This document shows, piece by piece, positions 25,446 through 38,375 of a DNA stretch of 64,000 nucleotides; position 1 is the first letter of the stretch, and every line of letters begins with the position of its first letter. Source of the DNA: Rhynochetos jubatus. Taxonomy: Eukaryota; Chordata; Aves; Eurypygiformes; Rhynochetidae. A model generated the notes under the pieces. That model saw nothing but the letters and a program-made list of their open reading frames with translations, had not been told where the DNA came from and ran no database searches. The stretch lies in NCBI GenBank assembly GCA_027574665.1, contig CM050690.1:72583433-72647432 (forward strand). Reading direction: 5' to 3'. A program made the position numbers and the translations under genes.

Positions 25446-28400
25446 GTGAGGGAGTTAGAGATTTGGGCAAGAGAAAATGGCAAAACATTTGGGGACCAAA
25501 TCTTGTTCGCTCAGTGCGGCTGCTCTTGTGTGGTTTCCAAAAACCACATCACATTAAAGCACACCATAGCAATTCTTCTTATTGCTGGGGGGATGTTCAG
25601 TGATGGGCTGATGATGGTGGTGCGTCACTGGCAAGGGCTTGGGGGAGGAAGGTGTGAGCACACATTGCTTGAGTTTGGGGTAGAGGAAGAGTGGTGAAAG
25701 GCCCCCAGGGACACAGTGTCACTGGATTAGTGTTTTTCACACTTTATAAAATTCACCTGTCAAGGAGATGTTAAGGTGAATGTGTTCTTCAGGTCAGGAG
25801 GGAGATCCTCAGCAGCATTTGCATCCTTCCCTGTGCCTGGCTTCCAGCCCTTCTGGGCCACTTTCTGCTGTCTCCATCTTAAAGGCAAGCACAGAGAAAA
25901 CTGTTTCACCCAGAGGCCAGTACTCTGAAGGTTTCCTGGTAGACGTGATGCAGCCTACAAACTGTGAAACATCTCCTGTTGCTTGGGCTTGTGGAAGATA
26001 ACCTTTTTGACTTGACCGTAAATATCAGTGTAGACAATGCCCAGAGTTATGATTTTTGCTCTTCCCGTGTGATATGTTTGAAAGCCACGTCAGCAGAGTA
26101 ATGGAAACACAAGTTTATCTACAGTACAGGTTCTGCACCGTCTTTGTTTTTGTGAATGAGGGTTTTTCCCATAAAGCAACAGATACAGTACAGCCTGTCT
26201 CTCCTTTGGCTGTTTGGATAACCGCCCAGTTTTGAAGGAGATGAACTGCCTTTAACAAGCTAAAAATAACCCCCTTGTGGCACTGGAACAAGAGAGATGC
26301 TGTCACAGCCATGCGGTTCACATACATTAACAGGATGATAAAGGCTGTAGCATTTGAGAGTTAGCATGAATGTCGTATCATCACATCTGCAGTTTGTTTA
26401 TCTGCAGATTCTTGAACGTGTACACAGTCTAGTCTCTGTTGGGCTCAGTTAAAGCTCATTTGAGATGTGCTGTGCTTGAATAAATGTGGCCTATATGATG
26501 TGTGAGGCTTCAGATGCATGATTCAGGTATGAAACACATTTAATACTTACATATTCCATGTCCTCTTGCGTACTTAGGATGATATAAAGTGCGGGCTGGG
26601 AACTGAAATCCAAAGCTCTCCACCAGCTGTGTCATGGGAATGCTGTCTGCAGCTGTGGGTTGAGTTAGGTGTTAGGAAGGTCTTGCTTTGTTCTCAGGGG
26701 AGTTGTTTGTTTGGAGGACTGTTTATTGCTTGCTTTGCCCCTCACCGTGAGTGAAAAGGTTGTCATTAAAACAAAAACCAAAACAACCCCAGAAGAAATT
26801 TATTGGTTTTCATGATGCATAGGCCCTGGATTCGTACTAAGCCATGAACTGAGCGTTTATTAAAGAAAATAACAGAGGAGCTGGACCAGCTTTCACACAA
26901 CTTGAGTTCCCTGTTTGTCTCCGCCGTTTACCAGGCCCCATCTTCTGGGGCCTGTCTGCGGCACATGGAGACATCTCGTGGGCAACGACTAAACTGCATG
27001 CAAACGTGTCATGCATGCTTTTTGATGGGTGGGTGGCGGAAATGGGGTAAAGCATAAAAAAGAAAACAGCAGTGATATGTTTGTGCGCCTTTGAGAAGCA
27101 TATGCACTTGATCTGCTTCAGCTTAGAAGCTGTTTCTAGTGAAAATCATAATATATTGCAGAAGAAGTATAATCTGGTCCAGAAAGGATTGGGAGCTGGA
27201 AGCGTCTTTCTGTTCTAAGGTACATGCTCTGTGATACCTGTTTCTTGGAGATCTTGGCTGCATTAGCCATTTCCTGCATTTCTTCTTATTTAAAAGGGTA
27301 TCTTTAAAGTTTTGTTTCTTCAAAACATTATTATTAATTTTAGCAACTGTTTGCAAGCCTGACTATGAAATCTGCTTTGCTTAACTGCAGTCGTGACCGT
27401 AAATACATCGTTGCACCCGTGAGTCTTTGAAGCCAGCACAGCTGGGATCCTGACACATCCAGAACCTGCCAGCACCCTTTGGGCCAGGGTCAGCACATCG
27501 GCACTCCTGGTATCAGACACATTGGTGGAGGTTTTGGAGTGTCTTGTACGAAATAAATAGAGCGTTCCGGAAGGCGAGGGTGACTCAGCTCTGCCATAGT
27601 GCGTTGCCAGTCTGGTTGCTGAGGGTGCATGGGCAGATATTGCTGCTGGCTTTGTGCTTGTGAGTGCCAGGTTATGTTTCATGTGCAGGTTTGTGTGTGG
27701 GTACTCTGTAGACTTGGTAAAGAGCAATAAAAATTTGGGTTCTGTACCTCCTGAAGCTGACAGTAATGTCCTTTCTATCAACTACAGCATCACAGAGGCT
27801 TAGGGTGGCTTTTGAATGCAGGCGTTTGGTAGAGTGGTAGACCAGGCATTCTTAGAGACCACTTTAAAGGCTTTTGTTTTGTTTATTTGGCGTTTCCACC
27901 TATTCAGAAAGTAAGGCAGCTCCAGTTCTTGGCTGTTTATCAGATTTCCTGATCTCCTGCTGCACATGAACCTAGAGTTTTCTAACACTTTATTTAGAAT
28001 TAGGTAATGGAGGTTCAGGTTCCCATCCCCTTTGCCTGAGCAGGAGGAAGCACAGGCTGCACCCGGTGGTCCCAGCGTGGGCAATTCCCAGACGGGCTGC
28101 TGGGGAAGGCGGATGGTGCTTTGTTTCACCAGTGGTGCTAAATATAGCCCAAATCTGAGCCCTCCTGGAGCCTTGCTGGGGCAGCCTGCTCTGGCCAACG
28201 TGCAGAGCTGTTGTCTGCCCTGGCAGCTTTGCACTGGGGGAAAACCTGCGGCACCAGGTTTTTCTAAGATGTCATTTAAGGCACTGAATTAATGCTGACT
28301 TGGGAGTGATGTTCCTCCTCTTTTCCTCCATCCCTGGCACTGTTTGGATCTCTGCATTTGTGCCATGACAGAGGGCAGCAGCAGTGCAGTGCCCTTTGGA

Positions 28401-29460
28401 AGAGGAGAGTTGTAGAATCACAGAGTCGTGTAAAAATGATTAAATCTGGGTTTAATTTGGTTCAGCCAGAGGTGCTACCTGGGTGTTGGGAGGTGCTGTG
28501 TTTCCAAAAGGTGCCTCTGAATGCTGCGGCCGCTGATGCTGTGCGTCCCGGCTCATCCTGCCCTTTCCAGCATCCGTTGTGCATGCCCTAAAACAGAGCA
28601 GTAAGCCATGGAAAACTCAGTGCTGGCCAAGATTAGAAAATCCATGTCCTCTACATAGTTTGCAGTGTTAATTCTGGTAAATTATAGTGCTGCAGTTTGT
28701 AATTTATCTGGGAGATGGATTCAATTAAATTGAAAAAGAGCTAATTTAGAAGTGAAGGTATTTTACTTTCTGTTCAAGCGAAGGAGGCCTGTGGAGCTCC
28801 CTGCCTACCAGACACATTTAAAGCTTAAAGCATGCTGTGCCCCAGAAAGCAATAAATAATTGCACAAATAACCGGAACAACCAGTATTACAGTAGATCTT
28901 CGAAGAAAATCTCCCAAACTTTTGGAAAGGCTAAAGCCTCCAAGGCATCAGCTGGTGTGGAGGGACTGGGAAGAAAGACTTTGTGCGGGGACCAGGTGAA
29001 GCCGGGTTTGCATCGGGCGGTTGCACCTTTCTCTGAAGGGGCTGGTGGTCGCTGCTCTGGGAGACTCGTGGGGTTCATCCTGCCCACTGCCCTACAGACA
29101 GCAGCACTGGGCTGTTCCATGGTTAAATATGCTTGGGGTAGTGCTGCTTAAGGAAAAGCTGCCCCATGCAGCTTGTGCAGGGGCACAGCTGTTCCTCTGT
29201 CACGTTGCTCTTTTAAAGAGGGGCAGCGGACTTGCTGATGGACTTGCTCTGCCGGTGCAGGTAGGGCTGGATTTGGCGTGGCACGGTCTAATTCTCACTG
29301 TTTCTCTCCGTAACTACCAGGTTAAACTTGTCTGTGTGCTCCTAGCACTCCCCCTGAGCAGAGAAAGCCGTCAGGCTGTGCCATGGGGAGTTGGATGGGC
29401 TCGCTGATGGGGAAGGCAGCAGCTTAGGAGCTCCGCAATGGCAGCAGTGAAGCAGTTTGC

Positions 29461-29780
29461 TTATTAAATTGTATCATCCCCCGTGTGCCGCCTTGTTTTT
29501 GTAGATCGGCGATGATTGCCAAGCTGTTTGCGGTTAAACAATGCAGACGCTCATAATCCTGCTCCTCATCTCGCCTAATTAAGGGCCTGGTCACGCTGGA
29601 GCTTTGCCCGAGCGAGGACTCTGGGGGCAGTTGTTCCTTCTGGTGCAGTGCCAGGACCGCGTGTCCGTGATAGCTTCGTTCCCTTTGAAATCAATTGAGA
29701 TGTCACCATCGCTTGATCCTGGAGCTACTTAATGAACTGGCAAAATGGGCTCTATTTTTAGATCTGCCTTCAAACTACTG
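29461..29780. promoter_or_regulatory. Possible conserved non-coding block
   Basis: A stretch whose texture differs from the neighbouring intron: few simple repeats, with homeodomain-like cores (CCTAATTAAGG near 29574, CTTATTAAATTG near 29460, CTACTTAATGAAC near 29725) and AATCAATTGAG. Conservation cannot be tested here, so this is only a candidate. Confidence 0.2.
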
Positions 29781-32700
29781 TGCACATTAAAGCTCCCCTT
29801 GTCCTTAACGCCGGGAGGGTGTTGGGCAGGATTTATTGGTTTAGCTTAATAAGAGGCGTACAGAACTGAAATAATAAGCTCCGTTTCCTTGAAAGTGAGG
29901 AAAATTAAAATGGCATGGTGAAATCTGGGCAGCCGCCTCGAGACAGTAAAGCGATATGTTCATGTGTGGCCAGAAGGATAAGGTGGAGCTGGCTTTTTTT
30001 CCCTTGTCTGAGTTACAAGAGAGCCAAAGATTACAGACACATGACTTTGAGGAGTTCTTGCGAGTTTTGTGGATTGGATTTCTAAGTGTTTCTGAAGTAG
30101 GGTAGAACTCTTGGTCATTTGTTGGATGAACCAGCAACTTAAAGAACATTTACTTCATTGCAAATGTTAGACTGTCTTCCCCTGTATGTTTATAATCAGT
30201 GTCAGAAACGTATTCTTGGTACAATAAGAAGTAAGCACAGACGTAGGTAATTCAGATGTTTTTACTTCTGATTGCAGTCTGAAGCCAGGTTGGATGAAAT
30301 ATAATTTCATCAGGAGGTTGCTGAGAGTGCCATGAGGCTTTCCCTGGCATCAGTGTTTGCGCATGCCCTTCTCGGGATCATACGTGGGGTTCAGGGGGTT
30401 GCTGTCTGCAGCTTTGCAGCTGCCAGGATTGTGCAGCATCGAGGTGAAGGGACAGGGCACACTGTTCTAATGTGAAGTGTCATTTGCCTCCTGTTCTTCC
30501 CCTCCTCTCTCTAGATGGAAACATAAGTAATTGCAGAATGCATTTGTACTTGCTTCTGTTGCACAGTCAAAAAAAATAAAGCTAAATAGCTCCAAACCAA
30601 ACCCAAACTTCGTGTAGTAGAAACAAGGTGTTCCGCATGGGTCAATCTTGAGCGCAGGGTCAGTGTGGAAACGAGCCGTGGCAGGGGGGGATTTCAGCAT
30701 CCCTCAGTACGCTGGTGCAGACTGGTCCTCTGTTGTCCCCATGCTCTGAGCTGGAGGAAGCGGCCCAGCTTTGGACTGGACGTTGTGTGGTCTCATGAGG
30801 TGTAACTGCCCATCTCCACGCGCTCTGCAGGAACAGAACGTCTCTGCAGCTCCGGACCCGAGCTGTGTGGTGGTCAGCTCCAGGGAAGTGAGATTGGACC
30901 CATCCCTGCCTGTGAGGATGGATAGACAGCATGCCGACAAAACTGGCTGCTTGGGGTAGGCGTACCCATTGTTTTCTCCTTCCCTGCGCTCCGGCTGTTT
31001 CTCCACCGCAGAGTTAACACTGCTCCTGAGTACTGATTGTTTCTTACACCTTTAAAACCACAAGCTCTGTGATTTTTGTGTGTTTGTGTAACTGGTATCT
31101 ACCTTTCTACAAGGGAGGCAATCTCACTTATAAAAGGTGTTTTCACTTATATGATAAATTCCAGCATAACTTTGTGTGATCCAGGAATTCCCAGTTCACT
31201 TCTAAACAGTTCTTCTGGGTATGGGAGATCTTCTCTCAAGATCATAGGGAGAGTTGGTGATAGGCTCTGGCTTAATCACTGATGGCTTGGCTCTCTTGGA
31301 TGGGTTTTTTATTTGATTTTTCTTACATTTTTTTCTGTTGTGAATCCCTCACTAGGATGGCCAAATTGTAAGCTGTGGTTTTCTCAAACTGATGTAGTTA
31401 TTTTCTTCTTTAGATGAATCCTATTACATGGAGCTGTGAGCTGCAAAGCGTTCAATACTAGAAGTGGACTCTGAAGTAGTTGCTGCAATGCCTTGAAAAA
31501 TCAACAAGAACTAGCTAGGATGTGTAAACAATGTGCAAATGATGTGTAGCTGTTGAAGGAGGGGGGATAAAAAGCAGTTTCCAATCCAGCTTCCTGTTAT
31601 CTGCCAGTTTTATGTTTTCCTGACGCTTTTATCCTTTGAACTGAAATCACAAAGTCTAGATTCTGTGAAGAAGATAATTTGTCTTTCTTGGTTTGGGGAT
31701 AAGAGGGACTGGGAGGTGGGAGGCAGGTTCTCAGGAAAATTCTACTATATTTTTGAGCTTGGATAGTGGAAGTAGAAATTATTCTAACAGTATTTGGTCA
31801 TTTGGGTGGGATTTTTTTTGAAACTCACTTCCAGCAGTTTATATAGCACATTATAAGTATAATGCAATCAGTAAGTAGTTGTATTGGAAATTTTGTCATC
31901 CTTGCCAAGAGCTATCTGAATAATCAGGGAGAAGATACATAACGGGTGATGAGGTGAAAATGCAAAAGCATTAGGGTGTGTGTGGAGTGCGTTGAGGATC
32001 GCTGTGTAGCAGCACATCTAGGAAAATGCGACCGCTGTATCTCTGTAAAGGAAGCAGTGAGTGGAGAAAGGATGTCCCCAGGGTCTTCCACAACACAAGG
32101 ATGAGGAGAGTCTTTGTGGGCTTTGCATGTGGGCGGCTCTGCTCATCCCTGACCATGTGGGAGCAGGACAGCGGGGCTGTGTGTGCGGCTGTGCTGCTGT
32201 GCCTTGTCACCTTGTATTGTCACCTGCATCTGGAAAAGCCAGGAAGGGAAACAGAATCCTCCTGCCTGGTGTGTTTACTCAGGGTGGTGGGGTTGCAAGT
32301 CCACATGTGAATTTAGGTTGAGAATTTCCAGGCTTTCAAGTGCTTAGCTGTGTAATCTTCCTAACTTTCTGTTAAATTAGCTTATCATCCATTATGCGTC
32401 AACATTCAGCTCCGGATGCTAACAATAAAATAATGCTTTTTAACAGTAGTTTTCTCTATAAAGGTGTGATGTCTCTGGAAGCTTGCTGAGCTGAACAAAC
32501 TGCGATAAAAGCTATGTTAACATTTCGTTAAAATGCATGTGGGAGCACCTGAACAAGCTGCTGTGGATGCTGGAGGTGCTCCTGGGGCATTAGCGTGGTA
32601 CCCTGCAGAGGATCCCTGCCCTTATGGAGCTGTAGGTGTACCTATCAGTAACATTTACAATAATGTCCAAAGGTGTGGCTGGAAATTACTTGCAGAAATG

Positions 32701-32857
32701 TGTGCTGGCTTAATACAATGACGTGTTTTGGAAAAAAAAAGACAATGTGCAGTGGAATTTTTGTCCCCTACTAAAAAAGAGGAATTCCATCAACTTCTTT
32801 GATTTACAAGTAAATAAGTCAGTTTTGGTTTGGTTTTTTTTTTCCCTACCTTTTTAG

Positions 32858-32969
32858 ATGATGGAAACTGAGAAGTCTCAAGATCCAACTTGTGCAGAAG
32901 TGTCCAAAGGAAACAACCAGAGTCCAACCCTGGGAAGTGGCATACTGAAATACAGAAGTCGATCCCAAG
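32858..32969 (+). CDS. PDZD2: PDZD2 exon: linker between PDZ2 and PDZ3 (part 1)
   Basis: Acceptor TTTTTAG after a strong pyrimidine tract, donor CCAAG/GTAAAA; 37 codons (residues 283-319) plus one base of a Gly codon. Reads MMETEKSQDPTCAEVSKGNN and ends YRSRSQ. The order SQDPTCAEVSKGN, SPT, GS, K..SRS matches human PQDVCGAEESKGN, SPK, GS, K..SRL as I recall it. Phase 1 at the end fits the next exon exactly. The initial Met is internal here, not a translation start. Confidence 0.92.
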
Positions 32970-34910
32970 GTAAAACCGGGTTGATAAAAGATAGCAATAG
33001 TAAGATCTTTATGTTGTGTTTCTATTTTAGCTCTCTAAAATGAGATAAGTTTTCTTTCCTTTGGAGATCATAATAGCTAATTTGGAAGGAAAATCCCAGC
33101 TGTAAGGTGTTTGCATTCAGCCTCCTGAGTTGATTTTTTGTATGGATAGAGAAGATGATACAAAATTTTGGAACTTCTTTCTGTATTTTTTGTTCTTTCT
33201 TTTCTCTCTGACTCCTTTCTAACATTTATATTCCCTGTATATTTCAGTGTGCTCTAATACTGAGATCAGGGACGTGTTTCAGCATGTCATCACAAAAATA
33301 CCCGTTACAGTGAATACTCCCCAGATTTTCTGTTGCTTTATCCCCAAGTCTTAACAGTCACCTGTGTGCAGAGCTCAACACATTCTCATCCCTAATACTC
33401 TCCAAGTCTGCCTTCCTCCTGTGTTCACCTCGATTTCCATTTACTGGGATATTTTTAGCACCCTCCAGGGAGCTCCCCAGCCTGTAGCCCCAGTGACTGT
33501 GTGTTGGTGGCTCACAGGGGATCCAGCGCCGGTTCCTGGGAGAAGCATCCCTCGGCCTGGTCCCAAGCCCGGGCTGCAGCGTGGCAAGGGAAACTGTGTT
33601 CAGAGATGGACAGATAACACAGAAATGTAACTGTTCTCCTGGAAGAAGAGAAGTAGTGACGGAAGGGATTAGCTGTAGGTGCCAGGAGGGTTTGGGAGTA
33701 AAAGGAGGGCTAGGATGCTGGGTCCTGCCAGGGTAGCTGTCCTGGCTGTGTGCAGCTGTGGCACCGTTCGTGCCCAGGGAAGGGAAGCCTTAAACCAGAC
33801 ACAATTTCACATGCCAAAGCAGGGAGCAGATGTAAACTGCACTCTGGGCAGCAGGTACAAATTCTGCCTATGGGTGCAGTGGCAGAATTACTTAAATGAC
33901 AGGTGGGGAAAAAGTGGCTGCCCCAGGTCTGTGCTCCATCCCTCCTGGCGCAGGCAGCGATGCTTGTGCAGCCTCCGAGCAAGGGGGAGGTGGCAGAAAG
34001 CAGTTTTGGGGCTCCCCTGGAAAATCTGCAGCAGGTGTCCCTCAGCCCATGGCTCGTGAGCCTCGTCCACAGCACAAGGACAGAGATTGAAGGGAAAGCA
34101 GAGCTGTCCCCTTCTGTAGCAGCTCCAACTTAATGTTGGTTTAGAGTGATCTTAAGAACACATCATGAAATCCAGCTTGCACGTATTTAGCCTTGTGTCT
34201 TGGGTTTTCTTCTGTAAAATAGGGGTTAATGGGGCTTCCCTGCGTGGTGGGGAAATGGCAAGGATAAATGTGTGGGAACTGCTGTGACTGGGGGTCCTGT
34301 GGGGACCTTGGAGAAAATGAGAATTGGTGCGAGGAGCGGGGTATGCTGCGGCTAATTACAGGATGTCCTTCAAGACAAATAATTCTGTTTGTTACGTGAA
34401 CTCTGCACCCTCCTTCTTTTCAAGACAACTAGGATCATTGCCAGAAGGAAAGAAAATAGCATTTATTTGGCACATTTTTCCTTTTTCCATTCCAGAAAAA
34501 TTTCCCTCAAAGTGACATGACACCTCCAGAAATGAATACTGCTACAGTGTCAGGTCTTTTAAATAAATGAAGTTTGAGAGCTTAGTGCACTGGCAAGTTC
34601 CACTGGGTGAGAACAGCTGAATTTCTCTTCTGTCCCTGAGCTACCGGATCAATTATCTGGGTTTTTTTGCTACCATGAGCAACAGCGTTGAGGAGTGCAG
34701 CATCACCGAAAGGTTGTGGGAAGCCTGTGACAGCAGGAAAAGTTTTCTGTTGAGGATGATCAAAACTAGCTTCTAACTGCCCGGTTGAGAACTGCGTTGT
34801 TTTAAGGCGCTGTTTAAGTTGGGATTTGCAGGAGTCGATTATTGCATGCTGGCGAGAGGATAAAGCAGCTTTGAGATGTTTGCGAGACGTATTTCTGTGG
34901 TTTTCCCTAG
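32970..34910 (+). other. PDZD2: 1.9-kb intron
   Basis: Phase-1 intron. No repeat element or exon recognised. The overlapping open frames of up to 126 codons at 33680-34130 on both strands lie in GC-richer sequence and resemble no known protein. Confidence 0.75.
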
Positions 34911-35059
34911 GTGCAGGATCCCGCTTGGAGTCTGTGGGAGAAGATGATGAGCTGACAGTGGAAAATGGGGAATCGAATTACGAAATCGCGGTGAAATATT
35001 CCCGGGGTGGAAGAAAGCACTCTCTCCCGCAGCAGCTGGAGTCGGCAGGAGCCAGGCAG
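34911..35059 (+). CDS. PDZD2: PDZD2 exon: linker between PDZ2 and PDZ3 (part 2)
   Basis: Acceptor TTTTCCCTAG, donor AGGCAG/GTGGGT. Residues 320 (split Gly) to 369. It carries RLESVGEDDELTVENGES and GRKHSLPQQLESAGARQ; human PDZD2 has RLESVEE and GRKHSLPQLLDS at the same place. The RKHSLP block looks like a basophilic kinase site (R-K-x-S), possibly a 14-3-3-type site, but that is inference. Phase 0 at the end. Confidence 0.96.
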
Positions 35060-35641
35060 GTGGGTAGAAAGGCAGGGCTGACTCTGAGCACCTCCCTGTG
35101 CTCGGTCCGTCGAGATCTGTCCGGAGCTTGTAGAAACAAGGGTAGTGAAACGAGGCCACGTAGGTACATCACAGGGACTGAACCTTCCTTACTCAGAGGG
35201 TGGTGAAGGGCGACTACTTCTTGCTGTGGCCAGGAGGTCCTAAGGCTGATCTTACGAGTTGAATTTCTAGAGATCTGAGGACTAAACAAAAAATCCTACT
35301 TCTCTTTATTGTAATGATTTGATGATGTAGTCTTTTTTTTTTTTAAGCAGATAAGGACTTCAGTGTATCATGAGGCTACCCTTAATCTTTTTAATTTAAA
35401 TTATGACTTGTACATTACAAAATGGTCCTACTGTGTGAAATGTGGGAAAATTACTGTGGCATGATTCACTTTGACTGTAATGAGCTAGGATTTTAGAATT
35501 TCATCCCTTGAACACTTTTCTGAATATATCTGTAAGATCCGCTCCCTCCCTCTTCCTTGACACACGATTTTCCCGGCATGACATCCCAGTGCCTGTGCCA
35601 TGCAATCAGAGCGACTTCCCTTGTTTGCTGATGTTTGTTAG
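35060..35641 (+). other. PDZD2: 582-bp intron
   Basis: Phase-0 intron. Only a T-rich run near 35332-35346 stands out. Confidence 0.85.
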
Positions 35642-35761
35642 GACTACCATATCGTGAAGAAATCCACCCGTTCCTTCAGTGCCGCCCAGGTGGAATCTCC
35701 ATGGAGACTGACCCAGCCGTCCATCATTTCCAACATCGTTCTGATGAAAGGGCAAGGCAAG
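35642..35761 (+). CDS. PDZD2: PDZD2 exon: lead-in to PDZ3
   Basis: Acceptor TTTGTTAG, donor GGCAAG/GTGAGG; 40 full codons (residues 370-409), phase 0 at both ends. It encodes DYHIVKKSTRSFSAAQVESP followed by WRL and the first strand of PDZ3 (IVLMKGQGK). VKKSTRS and QVESPWRL are also in human PDZD2. The intron that follows falls directly before the GLGF loop. Confidence 0.97.
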
Positions 35762-38260
35762 GTGAGGATTTCTGCATGTGGCTGGTTTCTCACAGGTAGC
35801 AAGAGCTGGTATTTAAGAGGTGTCTCCAGTGCCCAGGAGTTCCAGCAGCTCTCAGGTAGCCAATAATAATAACAATAATGATAAACAAATCCCATTTTCA
35901 GATGTAAATGCCAAAGTTGCACCTGCAAAATATGGAGGAAGCGATGTTTGTGCCACACACTTGACATGGGGTAGCTTTCATTCTGATTTGGTGCATCTGG
36001 TCATTACTGAGATATCAAATAGTAATAATGGATCTATAAATATGTATGTCTATGCAAAGTTGGTGCAGCTACAGAAGAGTACCTGTTTGCATGCATATTT
36101 ATGGACAAGCATATTTTATCTCTGTGGAATCTGGATACATTAAAAAAAAATCACTGCAAATTAAGCGTTAAACCCAAAGACAGGCTCCTGGTTGATTGCT
36201 TGTCTGAGAGCACTGAATTCTCTGGGTCAAAGAGCCCTCTTTTCTCCCCCCTCCACTAATGTGTTTGCACATTTGCTAGATACCAGCTGGCTGAATGCTA
36301 AGGGAAAATAGACAAGCATTAACCTAGGTGTATATTGTTTTCCCTAATCCAATCCACACTAGTATTCAAGCTGTCATTTAAATATGCTAAAAATATGCAT
36401 GTCTTTTTCTGAAATATTCTTTAAATTCATCAGATGGATGTGTTCTGGACTTAAAAGACTTGTTTTGACTTTCAAGCTCAAATAAAAACCAGATTCCTTG
36501 TTGTGCATTAAGTTTAGCAAAGAGTTAGAAATAGTGACTTCTCTGGGAAGATTGACTCAAAGTTGCTGTAACTCTCCTTGTTTTGGGAGCTTCAGGTCTT
36601 TCATGACATTTCCAAGCGAATATTTCTTCATTTTTCACATACTTATTTTTTGGAGCACATTTTTTCTCATCAGAATTAGATTGTTTCTCCCTCTGGGATG
36701 ACCCACCCTCTCCTGCCTTTCCACAGTTAGCAGCAAGACGTTACGAAGCGTATGGGAGCGTGCCAACTCTAGGGGGATCGTGAACCGCCTCAAACAGCTG
36801 CTGTTTTGTGGGCCTTTCACCCGCTTTTTGGGCAGTCATCTCTGCTAAGGGTTGCACTGCATCCAGTTTGTACAGTAGTCTTTATTACCGCTGTGCGGAC
36901 CTGGGACTTGGAAAGTGTTTCCACGGAGTCGCCGTGTTGGCGTCTGGGAGCCAAGCACGTGCCCTCGGTATTCCATCTCTCGGTAGATCTGCAAGGGGTG
37001 GTTTTCTGCGATGGAGTGGCAGCGCTTCGCGGGGAGGGTGGGCTAATGTGGGAACCGCTGCACCCCTCTTTCTCCCAACCCACCCCACAGAGCTGTGGGG
37101 AGAACGTTTGCGTCCATATAGGGGAATGCCAGGATCCTCCTGCTTTCTGCAGGTTGCTTTGCAGTTGATAATTACCCAGTAAACAGTTGAGTTAGTGTTG
37201 CACAGTGGAGCTGGGGTGCTTCCTTTCTAGATATCAGTAGCATCTTATCAAATTACTAGAAGCTCATAGCAACGGTAGTCTACTTTATATTCATGGAGTA
37301 AAACAAAGGAGCTGGTGGCTGTATTGGGTTGTAAACATGGTGTTAGTGCCTGCCCTGGCAGCATCCCTCAGTTGGAGAGCACTGCCCAAGGCGCTAATAA
37401 CAACTGCGGCCTCAGATCACTGAAGCATAACACATAACAGTTTTCCACTTCCCTTGTCCACCTGGTCGGTGACTTTTCTCTTTACTCTGTAAAATACACG
37501 TACAGCGGTGACAAGAGGAGACATACCACGGAGATATATCAAGGAAGTGATTTGGCTGGGAAATAACTCTGCAGAAGGGTGAGAGGTTCATTCTGCTGCG
37601 CTTATCCGATCCCTGATCAGCTTCGCAAGACGGTCCCGCAGCCAGCCAGGGCAGTGCAGGGGCAAGAGCTAACAGATGGAGCCCCGGGGAATATAGTGAT
37701 CTAGATTTATTTAAATACAACATGGTACATGTCTCCAAAATAATTAAAAATGTACGTGTGCGTGGCAACATGGCTCCCCCCTCTTCCAGCCCCCTTCCAG
37801 CTACATTCCTGACGTTACAGCACTGACCTTATGTCATGTTCTTAAGCTTTTCTTTTTTCCTGAGGAAATGCAGGATCTGTGACCGCAGGGAAAACTACAG
37901 TTAATCCTGGATATAGGTCTCAGGGGTGGGAATCTACTGTCTGTCAGTACAAGAGCAGTGTGTTACAGTCTTTTTAAATGGGAATAGGGTAACATAAAGC
38001 CATTGACCCAGCGTTTAAAAATGAAATAAATTTAGAAACAGCACTTTTGCCTTTTAGCTTAAGGTGCCAGCTGATGTGTTTTGGGCTAAGTGTGTTGGTA
38101 TTAAAGTAAATGCAAGCGGAGGGTAAGATGGCAGTGCCATTCAGCAGCAGCAGCTATGAGGTTTTAATCTTTTCTTTGTCTTGTATGTTATCAGCAGTCT
38201 TTCTCACACAGGTGGTAATAGGGTAAGGTGCCAGCTGTGCGTCTTCTCCCTTTTCTGTAG
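35762..38260 (+). other. PDZD2: 2.5-kb intron directly before the PDZ3 GLGF loop
   Basis: Phase-0 intron. No mobile element recognised. Open frames of 120-124 codons near 36806-37182 on both strands have no family resemblance. Confidence 0.75.
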
Positions 38261-38375
38261 GGTCTTGGATTCAGCATTGTGGGAGGTCAGGATTCTGCCC
38301 GCGGACGCATGGGGATTTTTGTGAAGACTATATTCCCAAATGGAGCAGCGGCTGCTGATGGAAGGCTTAAAGAAG
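38261..38375 (+). CDS. PDZD2: PDZD2 exon: core of PDZ3
   Basis: Acceptor TTTTCTGTAG, donor GAAG/GTATGG; 38 codons (residues 410-447) plus one base. It begins with the carboxylate-binding loop GLGF (410-413), then [20 protein letters not shown] and [14 protein letters not shown]. This is the canonical PDZ signature and matches human PDZ3 ([21 protein letters not shown]). Confidence 0.97.

Larger units (their letters stand above)
19810..32857 (+). other. PDZD2: 13-kb intron, the longest in the window
   Basis: Phase-0 intron. Contents seen: a C14 run (20576-20589), a CR1 3' end (about 22777-22917), an endogenous retrovirus LTR fragment (about 25102-25445), and a block at 29461-29780 rich in homeodomain-like TAATTA cores. 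A possible very short CR1 tail (AGAATCACAG) at about 28413 is too short to call. The rest is ordinary intronic sequence without convincing genes on either strand. Confidence 0.75.

Noticed and set aside
27820-27860. tRNA-like GGTAGAGTGGTAGACC string
   Set aside because: No A-box/B-box pair at the proper distance and no cloverleaf arms could be drawn.
28413-28445. CR1 tail-like AGAATCACAGAGTCG
   Set aside because: Only about 15 bases match and nothing beyond them resembles CR1, so chance cannot be excluded.
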